Of a DNA stretch of 64,000 nucleotides, positions 8,347-21,157 are shown piece after piece. The first letter of the stretch is position 1, and the number at the start of each line of letters is the position of its first letter. The notes under the pieces are model-generated. The model made no database searches, was not told the DNA's origin, and saw only the letters and a program-made list of their open reading frames with translations. Origin of the DNA: Chimaeribacter californicus (lineage in GTDB: Bacteria; Pseudomonadota; Gammaproteobacteria; Enterobacterales; Enterobacteriaceae); assembly GCF_002858675.1 (NCBI RefSeq), contig NZ_PJZF01000021.1:30800-94799 (forward strand), given 5' to 3'. The position numbers and the translations under genes were made by a program.

Positions 8347-9792
8347 TTACGCGGTGCCGCCGACGGTCAGGGTGTTGAGTTTCAGCGTCGGCTGGCCGAC
8401 GCCTACCGGCAGGCTCTGCCCCTCTTTGCCGCAGACGCCGACACCCTTGTCGAGCGCCAGATCGTTGCCGACCATGGAGATCTGCTGCATCGCCTCAATG
8501 CCGGAGCCAATCAGCGTCGCGCCCTTCACCGGTTTGGTAATGCGCCCTTTCTCGATCAGGTAGGCTTCCGACGTAGAGAACACAAACTTGCCGGAGGTGA
8601 TGTCCACCTGGCCGCCGCCAAAGTTCGGCGCATAGAGGCCATACTCCACGCTGCTGATGATCTCTTCCGGCGTGGACTGTCCGGCCAGCATGTAGGTGTT
8701 GGTCATGCGCGGCATCGGCAGGTGCGCGTAGGATTCACGGCGGCCGTTGCCGGTCGGGGCGACGCCCATCAGGCGGGCGTTGAGTTTGTCCTGCATGTAA
8801 CCTTTCAGGATACCGTTCTCAATCAGCACGTTGTACTGGCCCGGCACACCTTCGTCGTCAATCGCCAGCGAGCCGCGCAGCCCCTGGATAGTGCCGTCAT
8901 CCACCACGGTGCAGAGTTCAGAGGCCACCAGTTCGCCCATCTGGCCGCTGAACACCGAGGTGCCGCGGCGGTTGAAATCCCCTTCCAGCCCGTGGCCGAC
9001 CGCTTCATGCAGCAGCACGCCCGGCCAGCCCGCGCCCAGCACCACCGGCATCGCCCCGGCTGGGGCCGCGACGGCGGAGAGGTTCACCAGCGCCATGCGC
9101 ACCGCTTCACGCGCCCAGGCTTCTGCACGCACCTCGCCGTTTTCGTTTTCCAGGAAGAAGTCATAACCGAAACGCCCGCCGCCGCCGCTGGAGCCGCGCT
9201 CACGTTTGCCGTCCTCTTCTACCAGCACGCTCACGGAGAGCCGCACCAGCGGGCGCACATCCGCCGCCAGCGTGCCGTCGGTGGCCGCCACCAGCACGGT
9301 TTCATACACGCCGGTCAGGCTGGCGCTGACTTCCTGCACGCGCCGGTCGGCAGCGCGTGCGGCTTTGTCCACCTGGTGCAGCAGGGCGATTTTCTCTTCA
9401 CGCGACAGGCTTTGCAGCGGGTCAAGCAGCGGGTAGAGCGCGGTATGGTTGATCGCGCCCAGCGCATGCACTTTGCCGCTGCCGTTCTCACGCACGATGT
9501 TACGTGCCGCCTGGGCGCTCAGGTTCAGCGCGTTCAGCGTCAGCTGGTCGGCGTAGGCAAAGCCGGTTTTCTCACCGCTGACGGCGCGCACGCCGACGCC
9601 CTGATCGATGTTGTAGGAGCCGTCTTTGATGATGCTGTCTTCAATCACCCAGGCTTCATGGTAGCTGGACTGGAAATAGAGGTCGGCATAGTCGAGGCGA
9701 CGCTCAGCCAGTTGACCCAATACCGAGGAAAGGTCTTGGTGCGTAAGGTTGTTCGCAGTAAGTAACTGCTCACTAGCAAAGGCCAGGCTCAT
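8347..9792 (-). CDS. tldD: TldD, zinc metalloprotease subunit
   Basis: A 481-residue catalytic subunit of the TldD/TldE protease. The zinc motif HEAVGH is at residues 262-267, in the conserved context [17 protein letters not shown]. The C-terminal signature [14 protein letters not shown] and the end [14 protein letters not shown] match E. coli TldD. I take the ATG at 9790-9792 ([11 protein letters not shown]), which matches the E. coli start and length. An in-frame ATG 15 bases upstream (MSEDT) is possible but less well supported. Its partner pmbA is also in this window, whereas in E. coli the two genes are far apart. It lies 64 bases downstream of yhdP, in the same direction. Confidence 0.95.
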   Translation of the reverse strand: MSLAFASEQLLTANNLTHQDLSSVLGQLAERRLDYADLYFQSSYHEAWVIEDSIIKDGSYNIDQGVGVRAVSGEKTGFAYADQLTLNALNLSAQAARNIVRENGSGKVHALGAINHTALYPLLDPLQSLSREEKIALLHQVDKAARAADRRVQEVSASLTGVYETVLVAATDGTLAADVRPLVRLSVSVLVEEDGKRERGSSGGGGRFGYDFFLENENGEVRAEAWAREAVRMALVNLSAVAAPAGAMPVVLGAGWPGVLLHEAVGHGLEGDFNRRGTSVFSGQMGELVASELCTVVDDGTIQGLRGSLAIDDEGVPGQYNVLIENGILKGYMQDKLNARLMGVAPTGNGRRESYAHLPMPRMTNTYMLAGQSTPEEIISSVEYGLYAPNFGGGQVDITSGKFVFSTSEAYLIEKGRITKPVKGATLIGSGIEAMQQISMVGNDLALDKGVGVCGKEGQSLPVGVGQPTLKLNTLTVGGTA

Positions 9793-9856
9793 AGTATCTT
9801 CACTCATTGTTATAGGGTTCCGGTGCGGCGCACCGGAGGGGGGATGTTGCGCCCGG

Positions 9857-12800
9857 CTACTTCGCCCCGGCCGCTTTCGGCTCGCGCAACACCTCATTAA
9901 TCTTGGGTTGATCCAAGTTACCACTGATGTGGTAACGGATCAGGGAGATTTTGTTCCAGAGCGGTGCCAGCGCTTTGGTGGCAGCAAACACCGCTGCGCC
10001 AATCACCGGGTTGATCACGAATGCCGTGGCCACCCCCACAGTGGCGGAAATTTCCGGCGCGATCACCGCTTCCATCTCAATCTGCCGGCGCACCAGATCC
10101 ACCTGCCCGTTCATGGCGATGTCAGCGGCCAGCCCATCCACCAGCAGGTCATCCGTGTGCAGCACGCCGTCCTTGATCCAGATGGTGGATTTGATGGAGT
10201 CGAAATAGAAACCTTTACCGAAGGTATCACTAAAATCAAGCTGCAACTTGCGCAGCAGGGCATCGAAGCTGATCAGCCGCAGCAGTTGCCCGGCACGGCC
10301 GCCGCCGAGATCGGCAATTTCCCCTTTGCCCAGCGCGCTGTTCAGCGTGCCGTTCAGCGTCGGGACAGACGGCTTCCACGGCTCGCCCTGCCAGTGCAGG
10401 TCAAACGCCACATTAAACGGCGCGCCTTTCAGTGGGGTGGAGAGGCCGAGCCAGGAGGCGGCGTCATCAATTTTCGCCCCCTGCAATTTCCCTTTCAGGC
10501 CGGTACGCGATCCGGCGCTCCCCTGTTGCCACTGGCCGTCCACCGTCAGGCGCATCTTGCCGGTGTCCACCAGCCCGTGGCTCAGGGCGAGGGTGTCGCC
10601 CTGCGGCGTGAAATCACCCTCTACCCGGCCAACATTCTGGCCGTAGAACCAGCAGCTCTGGCAGCGCAACATCACTGCCGGCCAGTTGCTGAAGGAGATG
10701 TTCGAGCCAAACGGGTTGCTGCCTGCGCTGTGGCCGCCCTCGTTGCCGGCGGCCGCCGCAAACTGCGGGTTATAATAAAGGTAGCGGATATCCGCCCGCC
10801 ACGGCGCATTTTCCGCCATCTTCAGGGTGCCGTCCGCTTCATCTGCATGAACCTGTGCCTGCATACCGCCCAGTTGCTGGGTGGTTTTCACCGCGACGTT
10901 GTGCCAGCTCTGCCCGCCCGCGTCCAGCACCGGGGTGGTCAGCGTCACCTGTTTCGGGAAATGGAACGTCAGCCCGGGCGCGGCACCGCCCGCTGCCGGG
11001 GCGGCCTGCGTCGGTGACAGCAACGCCAGCCAGCTTTCGCCGTCCAGCGCCGGGAGGTCAAGCGTCAGGCTGCTGTCGCTGGGCAACGGCGGTGGGGTCG
11101 CGCTGTGGCGCTGCCAGGCGGCGCGGTCAAGGGTCAGCGCCTCCCCCAGCAACCAGCGGCTGTTGAAGGCGTTCTCTTTGCCGACGCGCCCGGTCAGGTC
11201 AAAACTTTTCAGGCCGCCTTTCGCATTGGCCGTCAGCAGCAGCGGCTCACCGGCCGCTTTCGCCAGCGGCGCCGGTAAGTGGCTGCTTACTCCTTTCAGG
11301 TCCACGCTGGACTCAACCTCATACTCCGGCTTGCCCTGGTGCGGCAGAGTAATGCCGACCTGGCTTTTCCAGGCGGCGCTGCCGCCCAGTGCCGGAATGG
11401 CCGCCGCCGGTAAGCCGGGCAGTTTGGCCGGTTGCCAGTCACCGGAGAGATTCACCTTGATGCCCATGCTCTGCGGCTGCTCCTGCGTGGAGAAATCCAC
11501 CGCCAGCGGTTGCCCCAGCCAGTTGCCCTGCATCGGCTCACTCTGCAGGTTGCCGTTGTCATAACGGAAGCGCCCATTCAGGTTCTTGATGGTGGTATTC
11601 AGCGGTTTAATCAGCAGGCTGTTATTCGCCAGTTGTACATCACCGGTGGCCCTGACCTGCTTGCCATTCAGCGGAATATCGAGATGTAAGCGCCCACTGA
11701 CGTCACCGCCAATCTGCAATTCATCCAGCGCGGCACCCAGCGAACCTTTTAGTGGCGTCTGGTTGAAGTAATTTCCCACTTCTTTACCCGCGCCCTGGAT
11801 ATCGGCATCTACCAGCAGCTTCTGTTTCAGGTAATCCGGGATCGCGGCCACCACATTATTGCCCTGCACCTGCCCCAGCAGGGTATGCGGCGCTTTCATA
11901 AACAGGCCGTCATTAAGGAAATTGAGGTCGATGTCCAGATTCTGCAACGCGGGCCAGCCCGGCTGGAAGCGGAAGGTGGCGGCACGCAGCGGCACAAAGA
12001 CCTGGAACTGGCCGTCATTATGTTTGTAAGGGAACAGATGCGGGTTCCCGGCATACACCAGCGTGGCGTTCTCCACCTGCCCGCCCTGGATCGCCCCGCT
12101 CAGGTAATCCACCAGATGGGTGCCCATCAGCGGCTCCGGGAAGTAGCGCCAGGCGTCGCCGGCGTCATACAGCCGGATGCCGGAGAGAATCGACAGCCAC
12201 GGCGTGCCGTTGGCGGGTTGCAGGTAGTCGAAATTGCCGGTGGCCCACAGCGAGCGCGCCTGTACGTCCAGCCCGCGCCCCCACAGTTCCAGCCGGTCAC
12301 TGTTGTTGACCCAGCCAATCGCCCCCCGGGCACGGTGCACCTCCAGCGGCGCACGGAACATCTCGCCATACGGCAGCACGCTTTCGTTGAGATCGAGATC
12401 CAGCCGCCCCTGCGGCACGCTGCCGCTCAGCGTTCCGGCAAAATGGCTGATGCCCGGCAACACTTTCCAGTGCTGCCAGCTGACGTCATGCCATCTGGCC
12501 TGAAAACGGGTCAGCTCCGGCTGCTTGAGCGGGATGTCGAGCGCCAGCGCATCGATGTGGCCGGCGGGTTTCAGGTCATTCCAGCGGTCCAGCAGATTGG
12601 GTGAGAGGAACGCCACCATCGGCAGCAGCGGCCCGAGGCGCTCAATCTGGATATTGCGGGTGCGCAGGCGCAGCTCCTCATCCTGATTCGGGCCGAGGAA
12701 ATCAGTGTTTTCCGGCAGCCACAGCGCGGAGATGCCGCCGCGCGGCCAGGGTTGCCCATCGGTCTGCAACGCCAGTTGCGGCACATCAAATTGCCAGCCG

Positions 12801-13678
12801 CGTCCCTGACGCTTCGCATGGAGGGAGAGATCCGTGACCTCAAGCCGGTGCGGCTGGCCGTCGATGTTCCAGCGCGCCTCGCCCTGCCGCACGCGGGCAT
12901 CGCCGCCGGCAATCTCGCCGTTTTGCACCTGAAGCCAGGCCGCCAGGCTGACGCTGCCGGTTTGCAGGCCGGTGTTGTGGCGCAGCCAGCGCCCCAGCCA
13001 GGGTTTGAGATCCACGCCGTCCGCCTGCAAATAGACGGTGCCATTGTTCAGCAGCCCCTGGCTGTCGTGCAGGTCCATGCGCAGCTGCACCACGCCGTGC
13101 TGGCCGGTAAAGGTCGAGAGGCTGAGCTGCCCCTCCGCCCGGTGGCGGTTGGCGCTGTTAAGCCAGGTCAGCTGCGGGATGTCAAACACCGCACGCGGCC
13201 CGGAAGGCGTCAGGAAGGAGATGCGGCTGTTGCGCAGGTCGAAGTGGTCCACCTGCTTGAGGAACAGGTTGCTGATTTCATTCGGCTCCACCGAGCTGCC
13301 CTGGTGATCGCGGCCGCCGAGGGTGGAGTCGAGGTCAAGCTGGAGGTTATAGAAGGTGAGATCGCGGAACTGCCAGCGCCAGTGCAGCAGCGATTGCCAG
13401 ACATCCAGCGCCAGGGTGACGCGCTCCAGCTGCCAGGTGGAATCCGGCAGGCGCGCCTGTAACCCGTTGACTTCCAGCGTCGGGCCAAACGTTTCCCAGC
13501 GGCCGGAGAGTTTCTCCACCCTGACCGGCACCCCGCTGACCGCCTCGATTTTGCTCAGCAATTGCGGGCGGAATGTGTCCAGCTTCGGCAGCGCCAACCG
13601 TAACCCACTGATCAACAGCGCCACCATCACAATAATGGTGGCGCAGGTGGTTAACAGAATACCCGGCACTCGCCTCAC
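9857..13678 (-). CDS. yhdP: YhdP, AsmA-like inter-membrane phospholipid transport protein
   Basis: A 1273-residue envelope protein with one N-terminal membrane anchor (residues about 6-25, [20 protein letters not shown]) and a very long periplasmic beta-rich AsmA/TamB-type region. Such proteins bridge the inner and outer membranes, and YhdP with TamB and YdbH carries phospholipids to the outer membrane. The N-terminus MRRVPGILL and the motif [20 protein letters not shown] match E. coli YhdP. A GTG start at 13676-13678 is preceded by AAAGGAG. The C-terminal segment [23 protein letters not shown] is also typical. It lies downstream of rng in the conserved yhdE-rng-yhdP-tldD order. Confidence 0.95.
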   Translation of the reverse strand: MRRVPGILLTTCATIIVMVALLISGLRLALPKLDTFRPQLLSKIEAVSGVPVRVEKLSGRWETFGPTLEVNGLQARLPDSTWQLERVTLALDVWQSLLHWRWQFRDLTFYNLQLDLDSTLGGRDHQGSSVEPNEISNLFLKQVDHFDLRNSRISFLTPSGPRAVFDIPQLTWLNSANRHRAEGQLSLSTFTGQHGVVQLRMDLHDSQGLLNNGTVYLQADGVDLKPWLGRWLRHNTGLQTGSVSLAAWLQVQNGEIAGGDARVRQGEARWNIDGQPHRLEVTDLSLHAKRQGRGWQFDVPQLALQTDGQPWPRGGISALWLPENTDFLGPNQDEELRLRTRNIQIERLGPLLPMVAFLSPNLLDRWNDLKPAGHIDALALDIPLKQPELTRFQARWHDVSWQHWKVLPGISHFAGTLSGSVPQGRLDLDLNESVLPYGEMFRAPLEVHRARGAIGWVNNSDRLELWGRGLDVQARSLWATGNFDYLQPANGTPWLSILSGIRLYDAGDAWRYFPEPLMGTHLVDYLSGAIQGGQVENATLVYAGNPHLFPYKHNDGQFQVFVPLRAATFRFQPGWPALQNLDIDLNFLNDGLFMKAPHTLLGQVQGNNVVAAIPDYLKQKLLVDADIQGAGKEVGNYFNQTPLKGSLGAALDELQIGGDVSGRLHLDIPLNGKQVRATGDVQLANNSLLIKPLNTTIKNLNGRFRYDNGNLQSEPMQGNWLGQPLAVDFSTQEQPQSMGIKVNLSGDWQPAKLPGLPAAAIPALGGSAAWKSQVGITLPHQGKPEYEVESSVDLKGVSSHLPAPLAKAAGEPLLLTANAKGGLKSFDLTGRVGKENAFNSRWLLGEALTLDRAAWQRHSATPPPLPSDSSLTLDLPALDGESWLALLSPTQAAPAAGGAAPGLTFHFPKQVTLTTPVLDAGGQSWHNVAVKTTQQLGGMQAQVHADEADGTLKMAENAPWRADIRYLYYNPQFAAAAGNEGGHSAGSNPFGSNISFSNWPAVMLRCQSCWFYGQNVGRVEGDFTPQGDTLALSHGLVDTGKMRLTVDGQWQQGSAGSRTGLKGKLQGAKIDDAASWLGLSTPLKGAPFNVAFDLHWQGEPWKPSVPTLNGTLNSALGKGEIADLGGGRAGQLLRLISFDALLRKLQLDFSDTFGKGFYFDSIKSTIWIKDGVLHTDDLLVDGLAADIAMNGQVDLVRRQIEMEAVIAPEISATVGVATAFVINPVIGAAVFAATKALAPLWNKISLIRYHISGNLDQPKINEVLREPKAAGAK

Positions 13679-13793
13679 GCGTTTCTCCTTTCATCCCGTT
13701 GTCATCAGCACGGGATTACGACATCAAATTAGTGTACAGCCATGCGTGACGCAGGGGCGACAACATGCCGGCAGCCTCGTGCCGCCGGCCAGG

Positions 13794-15263
13794 TTACATC
13801 ATGACGACGTCAAATTGTTCCTGGTTATAGAGCGGTTCGATCTGCACTTTGACCTGCTTGCCGACGAAAATTTCCACTTCCGCCAGCGCATGGGACTCCT
13901 CGCCTTTCAGCGCTTCGCCCACTGCCTGCGAAGCGTAGACCAGGAAGCGGTCAGCATCATACGCGTGATGCACGCGCACAATTTCGCGCAGGATCTCATA
14001 ACAGACCGTTTCTACCGTTTTCAGCGTGCCGCGGCCATGACAGGTTGGACAATCATGGCAGAGCACATGTTCCACGCTTTCACGCGTGCGTTTGCGCGTC
14101 ATCTCCACCAGGCCGAGCTGCGAGAAGCCGTTGATGCTGGTTTTCACCCGGTCTTTGCTCAGCGCCTGCTCCAGCGAATGCAGCACGCGGCGGCGGTGGT
14201 CCTCGTTGCTCATGTCGATGAAGTCGATGATGATGATGCCGCCGAGGTTACGCAGCCGCAGCTGGCGGGCGATCGCCTGCGTCGCTTCAACGTTGGTGTT
14301 GAAGATGGTTTCATCGAGGTTGCGGTGGCCGACAAACGCCCCGGTGTTGATGTCGATGGTGGTCATCGCTTCGGTCTGGTCGATGATCAGGTAGCCGCCC
14401 GATTTCAGTTCGACCTTGCGCTCCAGCGCCCGCTGGATCTCGTTCTCCACATCGTAGAGATCGAAAATCGGCTGTTTGCCGGTGTAGTGCTCCAGCTTGC
14501 TGGTGAGTTCCGGCATATATTCGCCGGTGAACTCCAGCAGCAATTCGTAGGTGAGGCGTGAGTCGACGCGGATGCGGTCTAACGCCGCACCGGCAAAATC
14601 ACGCAGGATGCGCTGCGCCAGCGCCACTTCGCCATACAGTTTGCACTTGGTGATATTGCGTTTTTTACGTTCGGTGACTTTCGTCCAGAGGCGTTTGAGG
14701 AAGGCAGCGTCCTGCGACAGCTCCTCCGCCCCGACCCCTTCGGCGGCGGTGCGGATAATAAAGCCGCCCAGATCGTCGCAGTAGGCGGAGACGATTTTCT
14801 TCAGGCGGTCGCGCTCCGCCTCACTGGCGATGCGCTGCGATACGCCGACATGCGCCGCCCCCGGCATAAACACCAGGTAACGCGACGGCAGGGTGATGTC
14901 AGTGGTGAGGCGTGCGCCCTTGGTACCGAGCGGATCTTTCACCACCTGCACCATTAAATCCTGCCCCTGGCGTACCAGCTCGGCGATGTCGCGCACGTGG
15001 AAATTTTTCCGCTCGTCACCGGCCACACACTCGGTGTGCGGCATGATGTCAGAGGCGTGGAGGAAAGCGGCTTTGTCGAGGCCGATGTCCACAAAGGCGG
15101 CCTGCATCCCCGGCAGCACGCGGCTGACGCGGCCTTTGTAGATATTACCGGCGATGCCGCGTTTGGCCTCGCGCTCGATGTGAATCTCTTGCAGTATGCC
15201 GCCATCAATATAGGCGACCCGGGTCTCTGAGGGGGTGATGTTTACCAGTAATTCAGCGGTCAT
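13794..15263 (-). CDS. rng: Ribonuclease G
   Basis: A 489-residue endoribonuclease that matures the 16S rRNA 5' end and degrades some mRNAs. It has an N-terminal S1 RNA-binding domain (residues about 35-125), a 5'-sensor and RNase H-like part, and a DNase I-like catalytic part with the magnesium-binding aspartates in [12 protein letters not shown] and IIIIDFIDM. The zinc-link motif [11 protein letters not shown] is near residue 404. The length is that of RNase G; the long scaffold tail of RNase E is absent. The start codon overlaps the end of yhdE by 11 bases, indicating coupled translation. Confidence 0.96.
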   Translation of the reverse strand: MTAELLVNITPSETRVAYIDGGILQEIHIEREAKRGIAGNIYKGRVSRVLPGMQAAFVDIGLDKAAFLHASDIMPHTECVAGDERKNFHVRDIAELVRQGQDLMVQVVKDPLGTKGARLTTDITLPSRYLVFMPGAAHVGVSQRIASEAERDRLKKIVSAYCDDLGGFIIRTAAEGVGAEELSQDAAFLKRLWTKVTERKKRNITKCKLYGEVALAQRILRDFAGAALDRIRVDSRLTYELLLEFTGEYMPELTSKLEHYTGKQPIFDLYDVENEIQRALERKVELKSGGYLIIDQTEAMTTIDINTGAFVGHRNLDETIFNTNVEATQAIARQLRLRNLGGIIIIDFIDMSNEDHRRRVLHSLEQALSKDRVKTSINGFSQLGLVEMTRKRTRESVEHVLCHDCPTCHGRGTLKTVETVCYEILREIVRVHHAYDADRFLVYASQAVGEALKGEESHALAEVEIFVGKQVKVQIEPLYNQEQFDVVMM

Positions 15264-15846
15264 GGTCTCTCCTTACCTTGCGGACAGCCATAAACTGGCT
15301 GAACAGCTCCTGCGTTTCCACCAGCGGCAACCCGACCACGGCCGGGTAGCTGCCGCGGATCTCCCGCACAAAACAGCCGCCTTTGCCCTGGATGCCATAC
15401 GCACCCGCCTTGTCCATGGGTTCGCCACCGGCGATATAGTGTTGAATTTCGTCTGAGGAGAGCACGCGGAAAGTGACATCCGTCATCACCAGCGTGCAGA
15501 GCAGATCGCCCCGGTCGGCAATCGCCACGGCGGTCATTACCTGATGCTGCCGGCCGGAAAGCGCCTGCAACATCTCTGCAGCGTGTGCCGCGTCACGCGG
15601 CTTCTCCAGCACCTGCCCCTCCAGTACCACGATAGTATCAGAACCGAGTACCGGCAAATCCTGTGGTGCGGCGGCCACCCCGGCCAGCGCTTTGTCCTGG
15701 GCCAGCCGGCGCACATAACCTTCCGGGGTCTCTTCCGGGCGGCGCACCTCTTCCACCTCAGCCACGATACGCTCGAAGGGGATCTCCAGCAGGGAGAGCA
15801 ATTCATGCCGCCGCGGGGAAGCGGAAGCCAGATAGAGTGAAGTCAT
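15253..15846 (-). CDS. yhdE: YhdE, Maf-family nucleoside triphosphate pyrophosphatase (dTTP/UTP)
   Basis: A Maf-like house-cleaning pyrophosphatase acting on dTTP and UTP. The family motifs are [10 protein letters not shown] at residues 7-16, GSDTIVV in the middle, and the [12 protein letters not shown] loop. I choose the ATG at 15844-15846 ([13 protein letters not shown], 197 residues), the same N-terminus as E. coli. An in-frame ATG 12 bases upstream adds MRTD. It sits between mreD and rng, the standard enterobacterial position, and overlaps rng by 11 bases. Confidence 0.94.
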   Translation of the reverse strand: MTSLYLASASPRRHELLSLLEIPFERIVAEVEEVRRPEETPEGYVRRLAQDKALAGVAAAPQDLPVLGSDTIVVLEGQVLEKPRDAAHAAEMLQALSGRQHQVMTAVAIADRGDLLCTLVMTDVTFRVLSSDEIQHYIAGGEPMDKAGAYGIQGKGGCFVREIRGSYPAVVGLPLVETQELFSQFMAVRKVRRDHDR

Positions 15847-15854
15847 GTCAGTCC

Positions 15855-16343
15855 TCATTGTACGGCAAATTGACGGCGGATTTTACGCATCAACAGGAAC
15901 AGCCACGGCCACAGGATGCCGTCAACCACACTACTCCAGAACACTTCCGGGCGGAACGAGACATTTATCACCAGGAATTCGGCCCAGAACACCACCACAT
16001 GCATCGCCAGCGAGAGCAGCATCACAATCAGTGCCTGCTGCCACAACGCCATGTTACGGAACAACTGGAACTTGAACGCCACCAGATAGGCGATGATCCC
16101 CAGCGCCAGCGCCCTGACCCCCAGCGTGGAGCCGAGGATCAGGTCAATCAGCAGGCCGAGGATAAAGCCGGTGCCGACATTCACCCGGTGCGGCAGCGCC
16201 ATCACCCAGTAAATGAGGATCAACGTCAGCCAGGAGGGCCGGAACATGTAGATCTGATCGGGCCACGGCATGATTTGCAGCAACATGGCGATAAAGAATG
16301 AGATCCAGATTATCCAGCGTCCGTGGCTGCGGTAGCGGTTCAT
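15855..16343 (-). CDS. mreD: MreD, rod-shape elongasome membrane protein
   Basis: A 162-residue integral membrane protein with about five membrane segments, starting with the conserved [20 protein letters not shown]. It has the family motif [27 protein letters not shown]. MreD works with MreC, MreB, RodA and PBP2 in lateral-wall peptidoglycan synthesis. It overlaps mreC by 4 bases and is followed 8 bases later by yhdE. Confidence 0.95.
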   Translation of the reverse strand: MNRYRSHGRWIIWISFFIAMLLQIMPWPDQIYMFRPSWLTLILIYWVMALPHRVNVGTGFILGLLIDLILGSTLGVRALALGIIAYLVAFKFQLFRNMALWQQALIVMLLSLAMHVVVFWAEFLVINVSFRPEVFWSSVVDGILWPWLFLLMRKIRRQFAVQ

Positions 16344-17383
16344 GGCTGTGTCCCCCTGACGGGCGGTGCCGGTGACGTGGTGGTACCGTGGGCGGGTGCG
16401 GCACCGTTCGCCGGCACCGCATTATTCACCGGGGCCGCGCCGGTGGCCGGGGCGGGTGGCCCCATTTCATTGGCGCGCGGCAATACCTGCGGCATCATCT
16501 GCGTCAGGCGTTCATTGGCGACGCGGTGCACTTCGTCCGGCGGTAGCGGCATGTCCCCGTTGCGGTCAGACCCCCACAGCAGCAGCAGATAACGCAAACG
16601 CTGCAGGCCGGCCGTTGGCCGCGCCTGAATCACCGTGTAGGCGCGCTGGCTGTCCACTTTTACCGAAGAGACCACCGCCACCGGGTAACCTTCCGGGAAG
16701 CGGCCGCCCAGCCCGGACGTCACCAGCACATCGCCGACACGGATGTCGGTGTTGCTCGGCAGATGCTCCAGCTGGAGGTCGTCAGCGCAACCGCTGCCGG
16801 CCGCGATAACCCGGATGTCATTACGCAGCACCTGAATCGGCAACGCGTGCGACGCATCGCAGATCAGCAGGACGCGGCTGGTAAATTTCGCGACCGCCAC
16901 CACCTGCCCTACCACACCTTTGTCACTGATCACCGGCTGGCCTTCATAGACGCCGTTTTCAGAGCCTTTGTCGATAACCACCTGGTCGCTGTATGGGTCG
17001 GTGCCGGTGGAAATCACCTGCGTCACCATTTTCTGCTCATCCTGACGCAGGGGCGAGCCCAGCAATTCACGCAGGCGGGCATTCTCCTGCTTGAACTGGC
17101 CAAGCAGCAGTTGGTCGCTGTTTTTCAGCAACAGCTCCTGACGAAGCGCACGGTTTTCCAGCTCGAGCTGCTGACGGGTCGCCAGTGTGTCAGAGACGCT
17201 GTCGAGCAGTTTGCGCGGGCCATTAGACAAGAAATAGAAGGGACTGACGGCCGTATCCATGTAGGTACGGATCTTCATGAAGGTACCGAGACGGCTGTCG
17301 GCGATAATCAACGCAATCGCCGCGACAATAGCCAAAAAGAGACGTAATTGCAGGGAAGGTCCCCTGCTAAAAATCGGCTTCAT
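16340..17383 (-). CDS. mreC: MreC, rod-shape elongasome scaffold
   Basis: A 347-residue bitopic protein that activates PBP2/RodA. It has a short cytoplasmic N-terminus, a membrane helix (residues about 13-30), a coiled coil (about 60-115, [17 protein letters not shown]) and a beta-rich core with [17 protein letters not shown]. The C-terminal tail (about 305-347) is rich in alanine, proline and threonine and of low complexity, as in other enterobacterial MreC proteins. It lies 201 bases downstream of mreB and overlaps mreD by 4 bases. Confidence 0.95.
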   Translation of the reverse strand: MKPIFSRGPSLQLRLFLAIVAAIALIIADSRLGTFMKIRTYMDTAVSPFYFLSNGPRKLLDSVSDTLATRQQLELENRALRQELLLKNSDQLLLGQFKQENARLRELLGSPLRQDEQKMVTQVISTGTDPYSDQVVIDKGSENGVYEGQPVISDKGVVGQVVAVAKFTSRVLLICDASHALPIQVLRNDIRVIAAGSGCADDLQLEHLPSNTDIRVGDVLVTSGLGGRFPEGYPVAVVSSVKVDSQRAYTVIQARPTAGLQRLRYLLLLWGSDRNGDMPLPPDEVHRVANERLTQMMPQVLPRANEMGPPAPATGAAPVNNAVPANGAAPAHGTTTSPAPPVRGTQP

Positions 17384-17584
17384 AAATTATGCGGATTCCT
17401 CGACGACAGAAGGGGTAGCCACACGGCGTGAAAGCCGTTCACGCCGGGACACGCAGGTAAACCAAACCAGGCTTTCCGGCGCACCCTGCGGCGGGTACGC
17501 CCTTTATGCCGTGACACAGTGGTTTATGCTTGCGCACCGCGACGTGCGCCACCCCTTCCCAGGGCTGATGAGATGTTGCGCGGA

Positions 17585-18978
<1,394 letters not shown>

Positions 18979-20898
18979 TCAGTTATGGGAATATTTTTTG
19001 TTGCTTCTTTCAACAAGCGCCGGCAACGCAAAATAATCCCCCTGCCCGCCCTGCACCCCTTTCTCTTTCAGGGTTTGCCACTCTTCAGCCGTTCTTACCC
19101 CGGAGGCAAACACCTGCACCTGGGTACCGTCGCAGGCATTGACCAGGCTCTGGACAAACAGCTGGTTTTCAACCCGCCGGTCAATACTGCGCACCAGGCC
19201 GGGATGAAGCTTCACCAACTCTACCGGCAACGATTTAATGTACGTGGTGCTGACCACCGTCAAACCGGCCTGCGCCACCACCAGCCGGCACCCCAACCCA
19301 TGCAGTAACCGCAGCACCGGCCGTAAACGGTCGATATGTTGACAGAGATCCGCCTCTGCAAGTTCAATCATAATTCTCCGCCGCTGGCTTTTTTCACATT
19401 GCAGCAGCGTATCGCGCAGCCATTGCTGGAAGGGCCGTTGCAACAGCGCATCCACCGTCAGCGGGAATGCCAGTATCTCTTCCGGCCAGGCGGCCAGCAG
19501 CGGCAGGATCTGCGTCAGCGTCTGGCGGTCATAGCGCTGCGCCAGCCCAAACAGCATGGCGAACGGAATAAATTCCGCCGCCGGCAGTTCCTGTTCGCCA
19601 TCAAAGATACGGCGCAGGATCTCAATATGGTGCCGCTGCCCGTCGCGGGTCAGGGACGGTTTTTGGTAAAGCCGCAGCCCGTCGCGCGCCAGCGTATGCT
19701 CCAGCAGGGTGCGCCACCTGACGCTGCCGCGCCCGCGCTCCGGCACCCGGCTGTCATGCACGACCCAGCCGTTGCTGCCCTGTAGCGACGCCAGGCGCGC
19801 CGCCTGCTCGGCGTTGTCCATCACCTGCTCCGGCGTCTGGCCGAAACGGTAAGTGCTGATGCCGATCGAGAGCAGCGCTTCCCTCCCGATAGGGTGGGTC
19901 GGCAATGCGCCCACCGCATTTACCAGTTGCCCGGCGATCACATCCGCCTCTTTCAACGTGCTGTGCGGCAGCAACACGGCGAAGTCACTGGCGAAATAGC
20001 GTGCCAGCAGCGCCGCCGGGTAGCGCATCACAAAGGTGGAAAGCAGGTTAGCCACGGCGTTCAGCAGATCCTGAACCGCCGGGCGGCCATGTATATCCCG
20101 CAGGGTATCGACATCCGGCAGGCGGATCAGCATCACCACGCCATACGCCCCGGCATCTTCCAGCTGTGTGGTGAGCTGGTTGTCAAAAAAGAGACGGTTA
20201 TTGAGGCCGGTGCCCGCATCCTGCGCGGCAAAGGTACGGATCAGCGTGTCCACCCGGCCGCGCTCCTCCTGTGCCTCCCGCAGTTCCCGCAGCAGCCTGT
20301 CCAGCGCGCTGCTGGCGGTGGGGGGCCATTCGTGTATGTCGCCCTGCATCACGCTGTCACGCTCACCGCGCAAAATCTGCCGCGCCCGCGTTTCCAGCCG
20401 CTCATAACCGGCAATCTGCCGCGTCAGCCAGCGGTAACTCAGCCCCATCACCCCGATCATCGCCAGGATGGCAAGGCTGATGGGCAGCGACGAACGCAGG
20501 GAATGGGTGTACCCGGCAATCGGGTCGAGGTAGGTCAGGTGGATAAACGAGCCGGGGTGCTGCAACAACGGCAGCCTGATGTCCCGATATTCCGAGGCCA
20601 GCGGCGGGCGCGTGCTGTCGGGCGGCAGCGCCAGATGGTAGAAAAGATTGTGGCCGTTGACCACATTGACCTCAGAAACCCCCACGGTGCGCATTGCCAG
20701 CGGCAGCCAGTTACGCACCGTGCCGGGCGGCTGGCTCAGCAGCGCCTGATCAAAGGTGGTGGCCAGCGTCGTCAGGCGGTCGTGCATCCGTTGATGGCTG
20801 AGATTAAAAAAGCTGAACGCGCATCCCAGCAGCATTAACAGCATGGCCAGCGCCACCAGCAGGGTAATAAAGGCTGAAAGTTTGGTCGTGAATCGCAT
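18979..20898 (-). CDS. csrD: CsrD, degenerate GGDEF/EAL specificity factor for CsrB/CsrC decay
   Basis: A 639-residue membrane protein that targets the CsrB/CsrC small RNAs for RNase E cleavage rather than making or cleaving cyclic-di-GMP. It has two membrane helices (residues about 9-30 and 138-158) around a periplasmic loop, a HAMP-like linker, a GGDEF-like domain and an EAL-like domain. The signature loops are degenerate: YFASDFAVLLP replaces GGDEF, and the EAL position reads EILRRIF, as expected for CsrD. It lies between acuI (divergent) and mreB, its usual place. It can therefore link to global carbon-storage control independent of cyclic-di-GMP catalysis. Confidence 0.93.
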   Translation of the reverse strand: MRFTTKLSAFITLLVALAMLLMLLGCAFSFFNLSHQRMHDRLTTLATTFDQALLSQPPGTVRNWLPLAMRTVGVSEVNVVNGHNLFYHLALPPDSTRPPLASEYRDIRLPLLQHPGSFIHLTYLDPIAGYTHSLRSSLPISLAILAMIGVMGLSYRWLTRQIAGYERLETRARQILRGERDSVMQGDIHEWPPTASSALDRLLRELREAQEERGRVDTLIRTFAAQDAGTGLNNRLFFDNQLTTQLEDAGAYGVVMLIRLPDVDTLRDIHGRPAVQDLLNAVANLLSTFVMRYPAALLARYFASDFAVLLPHSTLKEADVIAGQLVNAVGALPTHPIGREALLSIGISTYRFGQTPEQVMDNAEQAARLASLQGSNGWVVHDSRVPERGRGSVRWRTLLEHTLARDGLRLYQKPSLTRDGQRHHIEILRRIFDGEQELPAAEFIPFAMLFGLAQRYDRQTLTQILPLLAAWPEEILAFPLTVDALLQRPFQQWLRDTLLQCEKSQRRRIMIELAEADLCQHIDRLRPVLRLLHGLGCRLVVAQAGLTVVSTTYIKSLPVELVKLHPGLVRSIDRRVENQLFVQSLVNACDGTQVQVFASGVRTAEEWQTLKEKGVQGGQGDYFALPALVERSNKKYSHN

Positions 20899-21157
20899 CC
20901 CTGTGCCTTGCGTACCGCGGTTGAGTAAAAGGACGGCCTTCCGTGATGGCGCGCTGCTATAAAATAAAAAAGCCTGGCGTAAGTGGCGTTAACCCCGCCT
21001 GCCGGCCTCGCTATTCTACGGATAACCGCATAACGGAAAAAAACAGGCTTTATGGCGTTTTTTGTCCTGCCGCATCCTGTTCCCGCAACGGGGCGTTTAT
21101 ATTCATACACAGACAACACGGCTTCCAAATAATTCATATTTTATATAGAGAGGTTCT

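Noticed and set aside
8329..9765. 478-codon plus-strand frame opposite tldD
   Set aside because: It is antisense to the HEAVGH-bearing tldD frame and has the composition of a shadow frame.
8347..9924. Longer tldD beginning 132 bases upstream
   Set aside because: The added residues have no family similarity and would overlap the end of yhdP. The ATG at 9792 gives the canonical 481 residues.
18979..20898. Active diguanylate cyclase or phosphodiesterase in the csrD position
   Set aside because: The GGDEF position reads ASDF and the EAL position EIL, as in CsrD, which acts on CsrB/CsrC decay without cyclic-di-GMP catalysis.
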